From Actinoplanes oblitus (GTDB lineage: Bacteria > Actinomycetota > Actinomycetes > Mycobacteriales > Micromonosporaceae): a stretch of DNA of 64,000 nt. Below are positions 1 to 8,674 of the stretch, in pieces (the stretch's first letter is position 1; each line of letters begins with the position of its first letter). The translations under genes were made by a program, and so were the position numbers. A model generated the notes under the pieces. It saw only the letters and a program-made list of their open reading frames with translations, was not told where the DNA came from and did no database searches. The stretch is from the NCBI RefSeq assembly GCF_030252345.1, contig NZ_CP126980.1:4789501-4853500 (forward strand). The letters are read 5' to 3'.

Positions 1-279
1 CGCGCGCTGCTGAAGGACGCGCCCGTGCTGCTGCTCGACGAGCCGACCGCGGCGCTCGATCCGGCGAGTGAAGTCGCAGTTCAAAGTGCGTTGGACGGCC
101 TCATGGTGGGCCGCACGGTGGTCATGGTGGCGCACCGGTTGCGTACCGTGCGACATGTCGACCGCATCTACTTCGTTGAGGAGGGGAATATTGTCGAGTC
201 AGGAACCCATCATGAGTTGCTGGCCCGGGGAGGTCGGTATGCGAAATTTTGGAGCATGGCGCATATGACGCGTCCTTAA
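1..279 (+). CDS. ABC exporter ATP-binding subunit, C-terminal part only
   Basis: This is the last 92 codons of an ABC transporter nucleotide-binding domain; the rest lies before the window. The frame is open from base 1. Visible motifs are the Walker B and D-loop ([12 protein letters not shown]), the switch-loop histidine (VAHRLRTV), and the usual tail with [15 protein letters not shown]. That tail is typical of exporter half-transporters with fused membrane and ATPase domains, including the siderophore transporters YbtP/YbtQ and IrtA/IrtB. It points the same way as NRPS1 and ends 98 bases before it, so export or uptake of the cluster product is a reasonable inference. Substrate cannot be read from this fragment. 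Confidence 0.85.
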   Translation, partial: RALLKDAPVLLLDEPTAALDPASEVAVQSALDGLMVGRTVVMVAHRLRTVRHVDRIYFVEEGNIVESGTHHELLARGGRYAKFWSMAHMTRP

Positions 280-310
280 TAGGTGTCAAGCCATTCATAA
301 ATCTCCACTC

Positions 311-329
311 CTAGGTTAGTCTGGGCCGA
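311..329. promoter_or_regulatory. Candidate iron box (DmdR/IdeR-type), left half conserved
   Basis: The 19 bases match the actinobacterial iron-box consensus TTAGGTTAGGCTAACCTAA at 12 positions, including an intact core TAGGTTAG followed by CT. The right half-site is poorly conserved. It sits about 50 bases upstream of the NRPS1 start, where an iron-dependent repressor of a siderophore-like operon would be expected. No second box was seen elsewhere in the cluster. Confidence 0.4.
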
Positions 330-363
330 GTTAGAGTCACCGCTCCGTGTGAGCGCGACATCT

Positions 364-372
364 AAAGGAGGT
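364..372 (+). promoter_or_regulatory. Very strong Shine-Dalgarno for NRPS1
   Basis: AAAGGAGGT is an essentially complete complement of the 16S rRNA anti-Shine-Dalgarno. It ends 5 bases before GTG 378 and 11 bases before ATG 384, and so supports a start at one of these two codons. Confidence 0.75.
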
Positions 373-377
373 CCCGG

Positions 378-3300
378 GTGCCGATGGATTCCACGCTTTC
401 CGAAAACAGTGATACCACGGATCCTGACTCTTGTTCAGGAGGTGTTGCCGACGAATTACGAGCCTTCGCCTCAACACTATTGGGCCGGTCGCTGACGCCC
501 GGCGCCGACGACACGTCACTGTTTGAACTCGGACTGCAGTCACTGCAGCTGATGCGGTTCGTCGGGCGGCTGCGGCGTGCCGGCCGGACGGTCGGTTTCG
601 CCGAGCTGGCCGCCGATCCGACCATCACCGCATGGGCCCGGCTGCTCGGCGACGGTCCCACCGCGGAGCCGCGGCAGGACCGGCCGGCCCGGGCGCCGGA
701 GCACGACGGGCCCACCGGCGACGCACCTTTCCCGCTGACCCCGGTGCAACAGGCGTACTGGGTGGGCCGTGGCGACGACCAGCTGCTCGGCGGCGTCGGG
801 TGCCACGCCTACCTGGAGTTCGAGACGACCGGCGTCGATGTCGCGCGGCTGGGCGAGGCCTTCCGCGCCCTGCTCGCGCGGCACCCCATGCTGCGCGCGG
901 TGTTCGCCGAGGACGGCACCCAGACGATCGCCGCCGAGTCGAGCTGGTCCGGCCCCGAGGTGCACGATCTGCGCGCGAGCACGTCGCCGGAGGCGGAGTC
1001 GGCGTTGCGCCGGCTCCGGGAGGGCTTGTCGCACCGCCGGTTCCAGGTGTCCCGCGGCGAGGTCGTCGACCTGCAGGTCAGCCGCCTGCCCGGCGGGGAC
1101 CGGCTGCACCTCGACGTCGACCTGCTCGTCTGCGACGTCCACAGCATCCGGGTACTGCTGGCCGACCTGGCCGCGCTCTATGACGGGCGGCGGCTGCCCG
1201 AGCTGGGCCTCACCTTCGCCGATTACCTGCGCCGGCGGGCGGCCGCCGAGGGGCCGGCCCGGGCCGTGGCCCGCGACTACTGGCAGGCCCGGCTGGCGGA
1301 CCTGCCGGGCGGGCCGCGCCTTCCCCTCGCGGTCGAGCCCGGCCGGCTGGACACCACCCGATTCACCCGGCGGATCCAGCGGCTGAGCCCGCGGGAGTGG
1401 GCGGCGCTCGGCCAGCGCGCCGCGGCCTGCGGAGTCACCTCGGCCACCCTGCTGCTGACGGCCTATGCCGAGATCCTCTCGCGCTGGAGCGGCGACCGGC
1501 GGTTCCTGGTCAACATTCCGCTCTTCGACCGGGACCGGGAGGTCCACCCGGACGTCGCGCATCTGATCGCCGATTTCACCAGCCTCACCCTGCTCGACGT
1601 CGACCTCGACGCGGCCGGGGACTTCGCCGGACGGGCCCGAGCGATCCAGCGTCGCCTGCACGCCGACCTCGACCACAGCGCCTACAACGGCGTCGAGGTC
1701 CTGCGCGACCTGTTGCGGGCCGACCCGGACTCGCCGCGGACCGCGCCCGTCGTGTTCGCCTGCAACGTGGACGCGCCGCTGGTGCCGGCCGCGTTCGCCG
1801 ACCGGTTCGGCGACCACACCTTCATGCTGTCGCAGACCCCGCAGGTATGGCTGGACAACCAGGTCTACCTCGACCGCGACGGCGGCCTGACCATCGCCTG
1901 GGACGCCGTGGAGGACCTCTTCCCGGACAGGCTGCTGGACCAGATGCAGATCGCGTACGCCGGCCTGCTGCGGTCACTGATCACCGCCGAGTGGGCCGGG
2001 GAGCCGGCCATCGGGCTGCCCGAGACGACCCGGCGGCGCCGGGCCGAGGTCAACGGCTCCACCCGGGCACACAGCGGACTTCGCCTGCACGACGGGTTCT
2101 TCGTTCAGGCCGCGCGGGACCCCGGCCGACCGGCGCTGCTCTGGGGCGACCACGGCCGGCTGAGCTACGGCGAGCTTGCCGACCGGGCGTGCCGGATCGG
2201 CGCCGCGCTGCGCGCCAGGGGCGTCGGCCGCGGCGACACTGTGCTGGTGAACGCGCCCAAGGGGCCGGATCAGATCACCGCCGTCCTGGGAGTGCTCGCC
2301 GCCGGCGCGGTGTATGTGCCGGTCGGCGTCGACCAGCCGGCGTTGCGCCGTGACCGGATCGCCGCCGTGTGCGGCGCCGCGGTGGTGCTCACCGCCGGCC
2401 CGGCCGCCCTGGACGACTCCGAGCTGACGATCGCCGAGGCACTGCGTGAGAGACCCGCCGCGCCGGTGGCCGGCGAGCCAGGCGACACGGCGTACGTCAT
2501 CTTCACCTCCGGCTCGACCGGCGAGCCCAAGGGTGTGCAGATCAGCCACCGCGCGGCCGTCAACACTGTGGAGGACGTCAACGAGCGCTTCGCCCTCCGG
2601 GGCGACGACCGCGTGCTGGCCGTGTCCGCGCTCGACTTCGACCTGTCCGTCTGGGACATCTTCGGTCTGCTCTCGGTCGGTGGGGCGGTGGCGCTGGTGG
2701 CGGAGGACGAGCGCCGGGACGCCGCCGGCTGGCTGCGGCTCTGCGCCCGTCACCGGGTGACGGTCTGGAACTCGGTGCCCGCCCTGATGGACATGCTGCT
2801 GACCGCCGCCGAACCGGATCCGCTGCCCCCGACGCTGCGGCTGGCCCTGCTCTCCGGCGACTGGATCGGGCTGGACCTGCCCGAGCGGCTGGCCAAGCAG
2901 ACCGGCGGCCGGTGCCGGCTGGTCGCGCTCGGCGGCGCCACCGAAGCGGCGATCTGGTCGAACGCCTGCGTGGTGGAGTCGGTGCCGGCGCACTGGCGCT
3001 CCATTCCGTACGGCACCCCGCTGCGCAACCAGAGCTACCGCGTGGTCGACCCGGTCGGCCGGGACTGCCCCGACTGGGTACCCGGCGAACTGTGGATCGG
3101 CGGGGACGGCGTGGCCGACGGCTACCGGGGCGACCCGGACCTGACCGCCCGGCGCTTCGTCCAGCGGAACGGGCGGCGCTGGTACCGCACCGGCGACCTG
3201 GGCCGCTACTGGCCCGACGGCACCCTGGAGTTCCTCGGGCGCGTCGACCAGCAGATCAAGGTCAACGGCTTCCGGGTCGAACTCGGTGAGGTCGAGGCCG

Positions 3301-4793
3301 TGCTGGTGGCCCACCCGAGCATCGCGAGGGCCGTCGTGGTCGCCGACGGCGAGCGCAACCACCGGCTGTCCGCTCTGGTGGTCGAGGAGACGCCGACGAC
3401 CGACCCGGCGCCGCCGCCGGGACCGGCCGCGGAGCCCTCCGCCGGCGGCACGGACGCGGCCGCGGCCACGCTCACCGCGCTGCTGGCCGGCCTCGGCGCG
3501 GGCGGCGACCCGACGCCGATCGCCGGCCTGCCCGTGTCCGCGCGGCACAGCGAGGCGCTGCACGCGTGGCTGGACCTGCTGTCCGAGCGGGGCCGCGCCC
3601 GGGTCGAGGCCGGCATGATCCACGAGCTGCGCCGGCCGGCCGAGACGCCCGGCGGCGCCGATGCCGAGACGACATCGATCGACCGGGCCCGTCCCCTGCT
3701 TGCCGCGGTACTGGCCGGCACGGCCGACCCGGCGGCGCTGCTGGACGATCCGGCGCTGTCGCCCGAGGGCGTGCACCTGCCCGGCGTCGCCGACTGCCTG
3801 CGGGCGGCCGGCCGGGTGGTCGGCGCGGCGGTGACCGCGCCCGGTGCCACCGGTCTGGTCGTGGAGTACGCCGCGCACGGCGGCCGGACAGCTGACCTGC
3901 TGATGGCCGGCCACCCCGGCGGCGGGAGCCCGACCTACGTGACGGTCAGCCGCTTCCCCGAGGTGCCGGCGGCCGCTCGGACCCGGCTCGCCGGCGCGGC
4001 CACGGTTCGTGGCGAGGACGGTACGACGGTGCCGGACGACCTGCTGCACCGCGCCGACATCGGGCTGATCAACGACGCGTTCGCGCTCACCTCGCCGGCC
4101 GAGGCCCTGGCCGGCCTGCGGCCCATGCTGCGCCCCGGTGCCCGGGTGCTCGTCGTGGCCGGTGCCGCCGACAGCACGTCCGCGCTGGTGCTCGGTCCGC
4201 TGCTGCGCGGCCCGGGTTCGCGCCGGACCGATGCGCCGGTTGCCTCGTGGCTCGCCGGGTTCGCCACGGCCGGCTTCACGGTCCGCGAGATCGTCTCCGC
4301 CGGTCAGGGCGCCGCTCTGCTCACCGCCTGCCTCGACGAGACGGCCCCGGTCGTGGCCGCCGATCGGATCCTGGACTGGGCCGCGGCGCGGCTGCCCGGG
4401 CACATGGTGCCGGCACGGCTGGTGGTGACCCCGGCCCTGCCGCTGAACGCCAACGGCAAGGTGGACCGGGGCGCCGCGTTACGGCTGGCCTCGGCCGCCG
4501 CGGTGACGGCGGCCGCACCCGCGGCACCGCAGGGGCACCTCGAGGAGGCCGTGGCCGAGCTGTGGCGGCGCTCGCTCGGGCTGACCGCGGTGGGCCGCCA
4601 CGACAACTTCTTCCGGTCCGGCGGCGACAGCGTGCTGGCCACCCGGATGCTGGCCGACATCCGGGCGACGTTCGGCACGGCGCTGCCGATGGCCGACGTC
4701 CTGCGGGCACCGACGGTGGCCGGTATGTGCCGCCTGATCACCGAGCGATCCGGCGCCGGTGCCACCGAGGACATCGAGTCCGGTGTGCTTTAG
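378..4793 (+). CDS. NRPS1: ArCP-Cy-A(Cys)-[MT/E-like insert]-PCP, PchE-like
   Basis: A 1471-residue synthetase with the architecture and length of pyochelin synthetase PchE. An aryl carrier has Ser55 in GLQSLQLM. A heterocyclization domain (about 115-540) carries the Cy signature DLLVCDVHS (DxxxxDxxS). The adenylation domain (about 560-1000 and 1340-1375) gives a specificity code of D-L-W-N-L-S-L-I-W plus the A10 lysine, one change from the classical Cys code DLYNLSLIWK. Between A8 and A10 about 340 residues are inserted with a methyltransferase-like fold but a degraded SAM motif (EYAAHGGRT). A final carrier has Ser1418 in GGDSVLATRM. Expected reaction: salicylate from the AMP ligase is loaded on the ArCP, condensed with Cys and cyclized to hydroxyphenyl-thiazoline. 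GTG 378 was chosen for its Shine-Dalgarno; ATG 384 is the alternative. Confidence 0.93.
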   Translation: MPMDSTLSENSDTTDPDSCSGGVADELRAFASTLLGRSLTPGADDTSLFELGLQSLQLMRFVGRLRRAGRTVGFAELAADPTITAWARLLGDGPTAEPRQDRPARAPEHDGPTGDAPFPLTPVQQAYWVGRGDDQLLGGVGCHAYLEFETTGVDVARLGEAFRALLARHPMLRAVFAEDGTQTIAAESSWSGPEVHDLRASTSPEAESALRRLREGLSHRRFQVSRGEVVDLQVSRLPGGDRLHLDVDLLVCDVHSIRVLLADLAALYDGRRLPELGLTFADYLRRRAAAEGPARAVARDYWQARLADLPGGPRLPLAVEPGRLDTTRFTRRIQRLSPREWAALGQRAAACGVTSATLLLTAYAEILSRWSGDRRFLVNIPLFDRDREVHPDVAHLIADFTSLTLLDVDLDAAGDFAGRARAIQRRLHADLDHSAYNGVEVLRDLLRADPDSPRTAPVVFACNVDAPLVPAAFADRFGDHTFMLSQTPQVWLDNQVYLDRDGGLTIAWDAVEDLFPDRLLDQMQIAYAGLLRSLITAEWAGEPAIGLPETTRRRRAEVNGSTRAHSGLRLHDGFFVQAARDPGRPALLWGDHGRLSYGELADRACRIGAALRARGVGRGDTVLVNAPKGPDQITAVLGVLAAGAVYVPVGVDQPALRRDRIAAVCGAAVVLTAGPAALDDSELTIAEALRERPAAPVAGEPGDTAYVIFTSGSTGEPKGVQISHRAAVNTVEDVNERFALRGDDRVLAVSALDFDLSVWDIFGLLSVGGAVALVAEDERRDAAGWLRLCARHRVTVWNSVPALMDMLLTAAEPDPLPPTLRLALLSGDWIGLDLPERLAKQTGGRCRLVALGGATEAAIWSNACVVESVPAHWRSIPYGTPLRNQSYRVVDPVGRDCPDWVPGELWIGGDGVADGYRGDPDLTARRFVQRNGRRWYRTGDLGRYWPDGTLEFLGRVDQQIKVNGFRVELGEVEAVLVAHPSIARAVVVADGERNHRLSALVVEETPTTDPAPPPGPAAEPSAGGTDAAAATLTALLAGLGAGGDPTPIAGLPVSARHSEALHAWLDLLSERGRARVEAGMIHELRRPAETPGGADAETTSIDRARPLLAAVLAGTADPAALLDDPALSPEGVHLPGVADCLRAAGRVVGAAVTAPGATGLVVEYAAHGGRTADLLMAGHPGGGSPTYVTVSRFPEVPAAARTRLAGAATVRGEDGTTVPDDLLHRADIGLINDAFALTSPAEALAGLRPMLRPGARVLVVAGAADSTSALVLGPLLRGPGSRRTDAPVASWLAGFATAGFTVREIVSAGQGAALLTACLDETAPVVAADRILDWAAARLPGHMVPARLVVTPALPLNANGKVDRGAALRLASAAAVTAAAPAAPQGHLEEAVAELWRRSLGLTAVGRHDNFFRSGGDSVLATRMLADIRATFGTALPMADVLRAPTVAGMCRLITERSGAGATEDIESGVL

Positions 4794-4829
4794 CCGCCGG
4801 GTCACCTTGTGCCAGTACATGGGGGATTC

Positions 4830-5639
4830 ATGACAACGACCGCAGAAACCGATTCCCGGGCAGCGGAGGGACCGCTGCGCCGATTCGCCGTACGCCGGCA
4901 CGCCCAGGCCCGGCTCGTCTGCCTTCCGCACGCGGGCGGATCGGCCGGCCAGTTCCGCCGGTGGGCGGTGGACGCTCCGTGGGACGTGGAGATCCTGGTG
5001 GCCCAGTACCCGGGCCGGGAGGACCGGTACGGCGAGCCGGCCCACGAGGCGATGCCGGCCCTGGTCGCCGAGCTGCTCCCGGCGGTCATGGCCGATCGCG
5101 GCTCGTCCGCCCGACGGCCGACCGTCCTGTTCGGGCACAGCATGGGCGCCTCGGTGGCGTACGAACTGGCGTGCCGGCTCACGGCGCTGGGCGACCCGCC
5201 GGCCGGGCTGATCGTCTCCGGTCAGCCCGGGCCCGCCCGCCTGCGCCGCACCCGCCTGCACACGGCCGGCGACGACGAACTGATCGCGGACCTGACCCGG
5301 CTCCGGGGCACCGGCGAGGCCGTGCTGCGCGACCGGGCGATGCTCGGTGCGCTGCTCCCGGCGATCCGCAGCGACTACCGGGTGATCGAGACGTATCGGC
5401 CGCCGGTTCACCGTCCCCTCGGCATCCCGGTCACGGCGTTGCGCGCCGGCGACGACCCGGAGGCCGACGCCGAGGAGGTTCGGGCCTGGCGCGAGGTCAC
5501 CACCGGCCGCTTCCAGACGTGTGTGCTGCCGGGCGACCACTTCGCGCTGCTGGACCCCGGTGGCCCGGCGCTGGCCCGGACCATGTCCGCCGTGCGCGCG
5601 GCGGTGGGCGCCACCGTGTCCTCGACCTTCGCGCCCTGA
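4830..5639 (+). CDS. Type II (editing) thioesterase
   Basis: A 269-residue alpha/beta hydrolase of the type II thioesterase family, which clears misprimed or stalled carrier proteins of NRPS and PKS lines. The N-terminal LPHAGGSAGQF motif and the nucleophile elbow GHSMG are present, and a C-terminal GDHFALL supplies the catalytic histidine. The ATG at 4830 follows a GGGGGAT Shine-Dalgarno-like stretch; an in-frame GTG at 4809 would add 7 residues. It lies 36 bases after NRPS1 and is very likely in the same operon. A second thioesterase of this family lies after the PKS genes. Confidence 0.93.
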   Translation: MTTTAETDSRAAEGPLRRFAVRRHAQARLVCLPHAGGSAGQFRRWAVDAPWDVEILVAQYPGREDRYGEPAHEAMPALVAELLPAVMADRGSSARRPTVLFGHSMGASVAYELACRLTALGDPPAGLIVSGQPGPARLRRTRLHTAGDDELIADLTRLRGTGEAVLRDRAMLGALLPAIRSDYRVIETYRPPVHRPLGIPVTALRAGDDPEADAEEVRAWREVTTGRFQTCVLPGDHFALLDPGGPALARTMSAVRAAVGATVSSTFAP

Positions 5640-5704
5640 TCCCACCGCACCGCACCGACCCTCCCTCCGCCCTGGATCGACCCTGCACAGAGACGGACAG
5701 CCGC

Positions 5705-7327
5705 GTGCTCGAAAACTGTGTTCCCTGGCCCGACGAGACCGCCAGCGCCTACCGGCAGGCGGGCTACTGGACCGACGAGGTCCTCGGCCGATGGCCGGCC
5801 GGTGACCCCGGCCGCGCCGGCCGCCCCGCCGTGGTGACCGCCGGACGCACCCTGACCTACGCCGAGCTCGACCGGGCGGCCGACCGGCGCGCCGCCGGGC
5901 TGCTCGACCGCGGCATCGGACGTGGCGACCGGGTGATCGTCCAACTGCCCAACGACATCGACCTGGTCGTGTGCCTGTTCGCGCTCCTGCGGATCGGCGC
6001 GCTGCCGGTCTTCGCGCTGCCCGCGCACCGCACCATGGAGATCGGCGACCTGGTCGAGGCGTCGGGCGCCCGGGCGTACCTCTGCGCCGACGTGGTCCTC
6101 GGGCACGACTTCCGGGCCATGGCGGCGGAGGTGATCAAGCGAACCTCGACGCTCACCGAAATCTTCGTGGCCGGTGAGCCCGGCGACTTCACCGCGCTCG
6201 CCGACGTCGACGCCGAGCCGCGGGCGATCACTCCGCCCGCCCCCGGCGATGTGGCGATGTTCCTGCTCTCCGGCGGCACCACGGGCAAGCCCAAACTGAT
6301 TCCGCGCACGCACGCCGACTACGCGTACCAACTGCGCGCCAGCGCCGAGGTCTGCGGCGTGGGCCCGGACAGCCGGGTGCTGGCGGCACTGCCGGTCGGG
6401 CACAACTTCCCGCTGGGCTGCCCGGGAGTGCTCGGGGCGCTGCGCGCCGGTGGCGTGGCCGTCCTGGCGCCGTCGCCGGCGCCCGACGACTGCTTCCCGC
6501 TGATCGCGTCGGCCGGCGTGACGATGACCGCCCTGGTGCCGCCGATGGTGCCGCTCTGGCTGGAAGCCGTCGAGTGGCTGCCGGACGACCTCTCGTCGCT
6601 GCGGGTGCTGCAGGTCGGCGGCGCCCGCCTGGATCCGGTGACGGCGGCACGCGTCGCCGACGGGCTCGGCTGCCGGCTGCAACAGGTCTTCGGGATGGCC
6701 GAGGGCCTGCTGAACTACACGCGCCTCGACGACCCGCCGGAGCTGGTGCTCACCACGCAGGGCCGGCCGCTCTCGCCGGCCGACGAGATCAGGATCGTCG
6801 CGCCGGACGGCACCGAGGTCGCCCCCGGCGAGCCCGGCGAGCTGCTCACCCGGGGGCCGTACACGCTGCGCGGCTACTACCGGGCGCCGGACATCAACCG
6901 GGTCCGTTTCACCGAGGACGGGTTCTTCCGGACCGGCGACGTCGTCCGGGCCCGGCCCACCGGTCACCTGGAGGTGGTCGGGCGGATCAACGACGTCGTC
7001 AACCGCGGCGGCGAGAAGGTGCCCGCGCAGGAACTGGAGGAACTGCTGACCGCACTGCCGGCCGTCGCCGGCGCCGCCGTGGTGCCCGTGCCCGATCCGG
7101 ACATGGGTGAGCTGACCTGCGCCTGCATCGTGGCCCGGGGGGCGCAGCGCCCACCGGAGCTGCACGAGATCCGGGGCGCGCTGAGCGAACGCGGGGTGGC
7201 CGGCTTCAAGCTGCCGGACCGTCTCGTCGTGCTGGACCGCTTGCCGGTCACCGCCGTCGGCAAGATCGACAAGAAGGTGCTCGCGGCGCGCGCCGCCGCG
7301 CTGACGAGCGGAGGAGAGGCCCGATGA
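5705..7327 (+). CDS. Salicyl-AMP ligase (aryl acid activating, DhbE/YbtE/PchD family)
   Basis: A 540-residue stand-alone adenylating enzyme that would activate an aryl acid and load it on the NRPS1 aryl carrier. The phosphate-binding loop SGGTTGKPK and C-terminal lysine (AVGKIDKK) are present. In the aryl pocket, HNFPLGC places Cys239 where DHB-specific DhbE has Ser240, and EGLLNY places Leu336 where DhbE has Val337. Both are known markers of salicylate rather than 2,3-dihydroxybenzoate ligases. The neighbouring salicylate synthase overlaps its stop by 4 bases. The start is GTG 5705, which gives the family length; there is no strong Shine-Dalgarno. The same frame runs open far upstream inside NRPS1, but that part is a shadow. 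Confidence 0.93.
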   Translation: MLENCVPWPDETASAYRQAGYWTDEVLGRWPAGDPGRAGRPAVVTAGRTLTYAELDRAADRRAAGLLDRGIGRGDRVIVQLPNDIDLVVCLFALLRIGALPVFALPAHRTMEIGDLVEASGARAYLCADVVLGHDFRAMAAEVIKRTSTLTEIFVAGEPGDFTALADVDAEPRAITPPAPGDVAMFLLSGGTTGKPKLIPRTHADYAYQLRASAEVCGVGPDSRVLAALPVGHNFPLGCPGVLGALRAGGVAVLAPSPAPDDCFPLIASAGVTMTALVPPMVPLWLEAVEWLPDDLSSLRVLQVGGARLDPVTAARVADGLGCRLQQVFGMAEGLLNYTRLDDPPELVLTTQGRPLSPADEIRIVAPDGTEVAPGEPGELLTRGPYTLRGYYRAPDINRVRFTEDGFFRTGDVVRARPTGHLEVVGRINDVVNRGGEKVPAQELEELLTALPAVAGAAVVPVPDPDMGELTCACIVARGAQRPPELHEIRGALSERGVAGFKLPDRLVVLDRLPVTAVGKIDKKVLAARAAALTSGGEAR

Positions 7328-8634
7328 CCAGGCACTATCGGACCGCGGTGGTCGAGACGGGCGACGAGCCGATCGTCTGCGCCCTCGAGGTGGCCGCACT
7401 GTTCGACGACTACGTCGTCTACGAGTCGCCGGACGGCTGGTACGTCGCCGGTGGCTGGGCCGCCGAGATCGTGGTCGGGCCGCGTACCGTGCGGTGCGTC
7501 TACGACGGACAGGTGATCGAGACGCCGTGGGAGGACGACCCGCTCGGGCCGGTCCGCCGCTTCCTCGACGGTCTGCCGCTGGCCGGCTGGCGGGCGTACG
7601 GGTGGTGTGCCTTCGAGCTGGGTGCGGCGATCGCCGGCCTGCAACCCCCGGACGACGTGCTGGCCCACTTCCTGATTCCCACCGTCGAGACGCGGTTGCA
7701 GGGAACCCGGGCCACCGTGCGCAGCCTCACCGCGGAGGACCTGGCCGTGGTGGAGCGCCGGCTCACCGCGCCGGCGCGCCGGACCGGCCGGGCCGCCGGG
7801 CACGCCCGGGTCGACCTGAGCGCCGCCACCACCGAGTACCAGGACGCGGTGGCCACCCTGGTCGGCGACATCCGGGCCGGAAAGCTGGAGAAGGCGGTGC
7901 TGTCCCGGGTGATCGGCGTACCTGAGAAGATCGATTTTCCGGCGAGCTTCGAAGCCGGGCGCCGCTGCAACACGCCGGCCCGCTCGTTCCTGCTCGACAT
8001 GGGTGGCCTGCAGGTGTTCGGCTTCAGCCCGGAGATCGTGCTGAGCGTCGACGCCGACGGCACCGTGGTGAGCCAGCCGCTGGCCGGTACCCGGGCGTTG
8101 TCCGGGGACACCGAGACCGACGAACGGCTGCGCCGCCAGCTGCGGACCGACGCCAAGGAGATCCACGAGCACGCCATCTCGGTCCGGGTCGCCGTCGAGG
8201 AGCTGCACGAACCGTGCCGGCCGGACACGGTCGCGGTGTCGGAGTTCATGGCGGTGAAGGAACGCGGCTCGGTGCAGCACCTGGGCTCGCAGGTCACCGG
8301 CCGCCTGGCCGAGGGCCGGGACGCGTGGTCGGCGCTGGCCGCCGTCTTCCCCGCGGTCACCGCCTCGGGGGTGCCCAAGCAGGCCGCTTACGAGGCGATC
8401 AGCCGGCTCGAGGGTCAGCGCCGGGGACCGTACGCGGGCGCCGTGGTGACCGTCGGCGCGGACGGCACCATGGACGCCGCCCTCGTGCTGCGCAGCGCGT
8501 ACTCGCGGGACGGAGTGACGTGGCTGCGGGCCGGTGCGGGCGTCGTCGGGCAGTCGCGGCCGGAACGTGAGCTGGAGGAGACCCGGGAGAAACTCGGCTG
8601 CATCGCCGGTTATCTCGTGGTCAGCGAAGGGTGA
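7324..8634 (+). CDS. Salicylate synthase (MbtI/Irp9 type)
   Basis: A 436-residue chorismate-utilizing enzyme of the anthranilate/isochorismate synthase fold, similar in length to Irp9 and MbtI, which convert chorismate via isochorismate to salicylate in a single protein. The conserved C-terminal half contains FGFSPEIVL, PLAGTRALSG, the ERGSVQHLGS strand and FPAVTASGVPK. No separate isochorismate pyruvate lyase (PchB-like) gene is seen nearby, which favours the bifunctional MbtI/Irp9 reading over PchA. The ATG overlaps the preceding stop as ATGA, so the gene is translationally coupled to the AMP ligase. Confidence 0.93.
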   Translation: MTRHYRTAVVETGDEPIVCALEVAALFDDYVVYESPDGWYVAGGWAAEIVVGPRTVRCVYDGQVIETPWEDDPLGPVRRFLDGLPLAGWRAYGWCAFELGAAIAGLQPPDDVLAHFLIPTVETRLQGTRATVRSLTAEDLAVVERRLTAPARRTGRAAGHARVDLSAATTEYQDAVATLVGDIRAGKLEKAVLSRVIGVPEKIDFPASFEAGRRCNTPARSFLLDMGGLQVFGFSPEIVLSVDADGTVVSQPLAGTRALSGDTETDERLRRQLRTDAKEIHEHAISVRVAVEELHEPCRPDTVAVSEFMAVKERGSVQHLGSQVTGRLAEGRDAWSALAAVFPAVTASGVPKQAAYEAISRLEGQRRGPYAGAVVTVGADGTMDAALVLRSAYSRDGVTWLRAGAGVVGQSRPERELEETREKLGCIAGYLVVSEG

Positions 8635-8674
8635 GGCGGCCCGGCCGCATTTCGTCGTCAAGAGGTGACCGCAC

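Noticed and set aside
4247..5704. N-terminal extension of the salicyl-AMP ligase frame
   Set aside because: It overlaps the end of NRPS1 and the whole thioesterase gene in another frame and has shadow composition; the family length fits a start at 5705.
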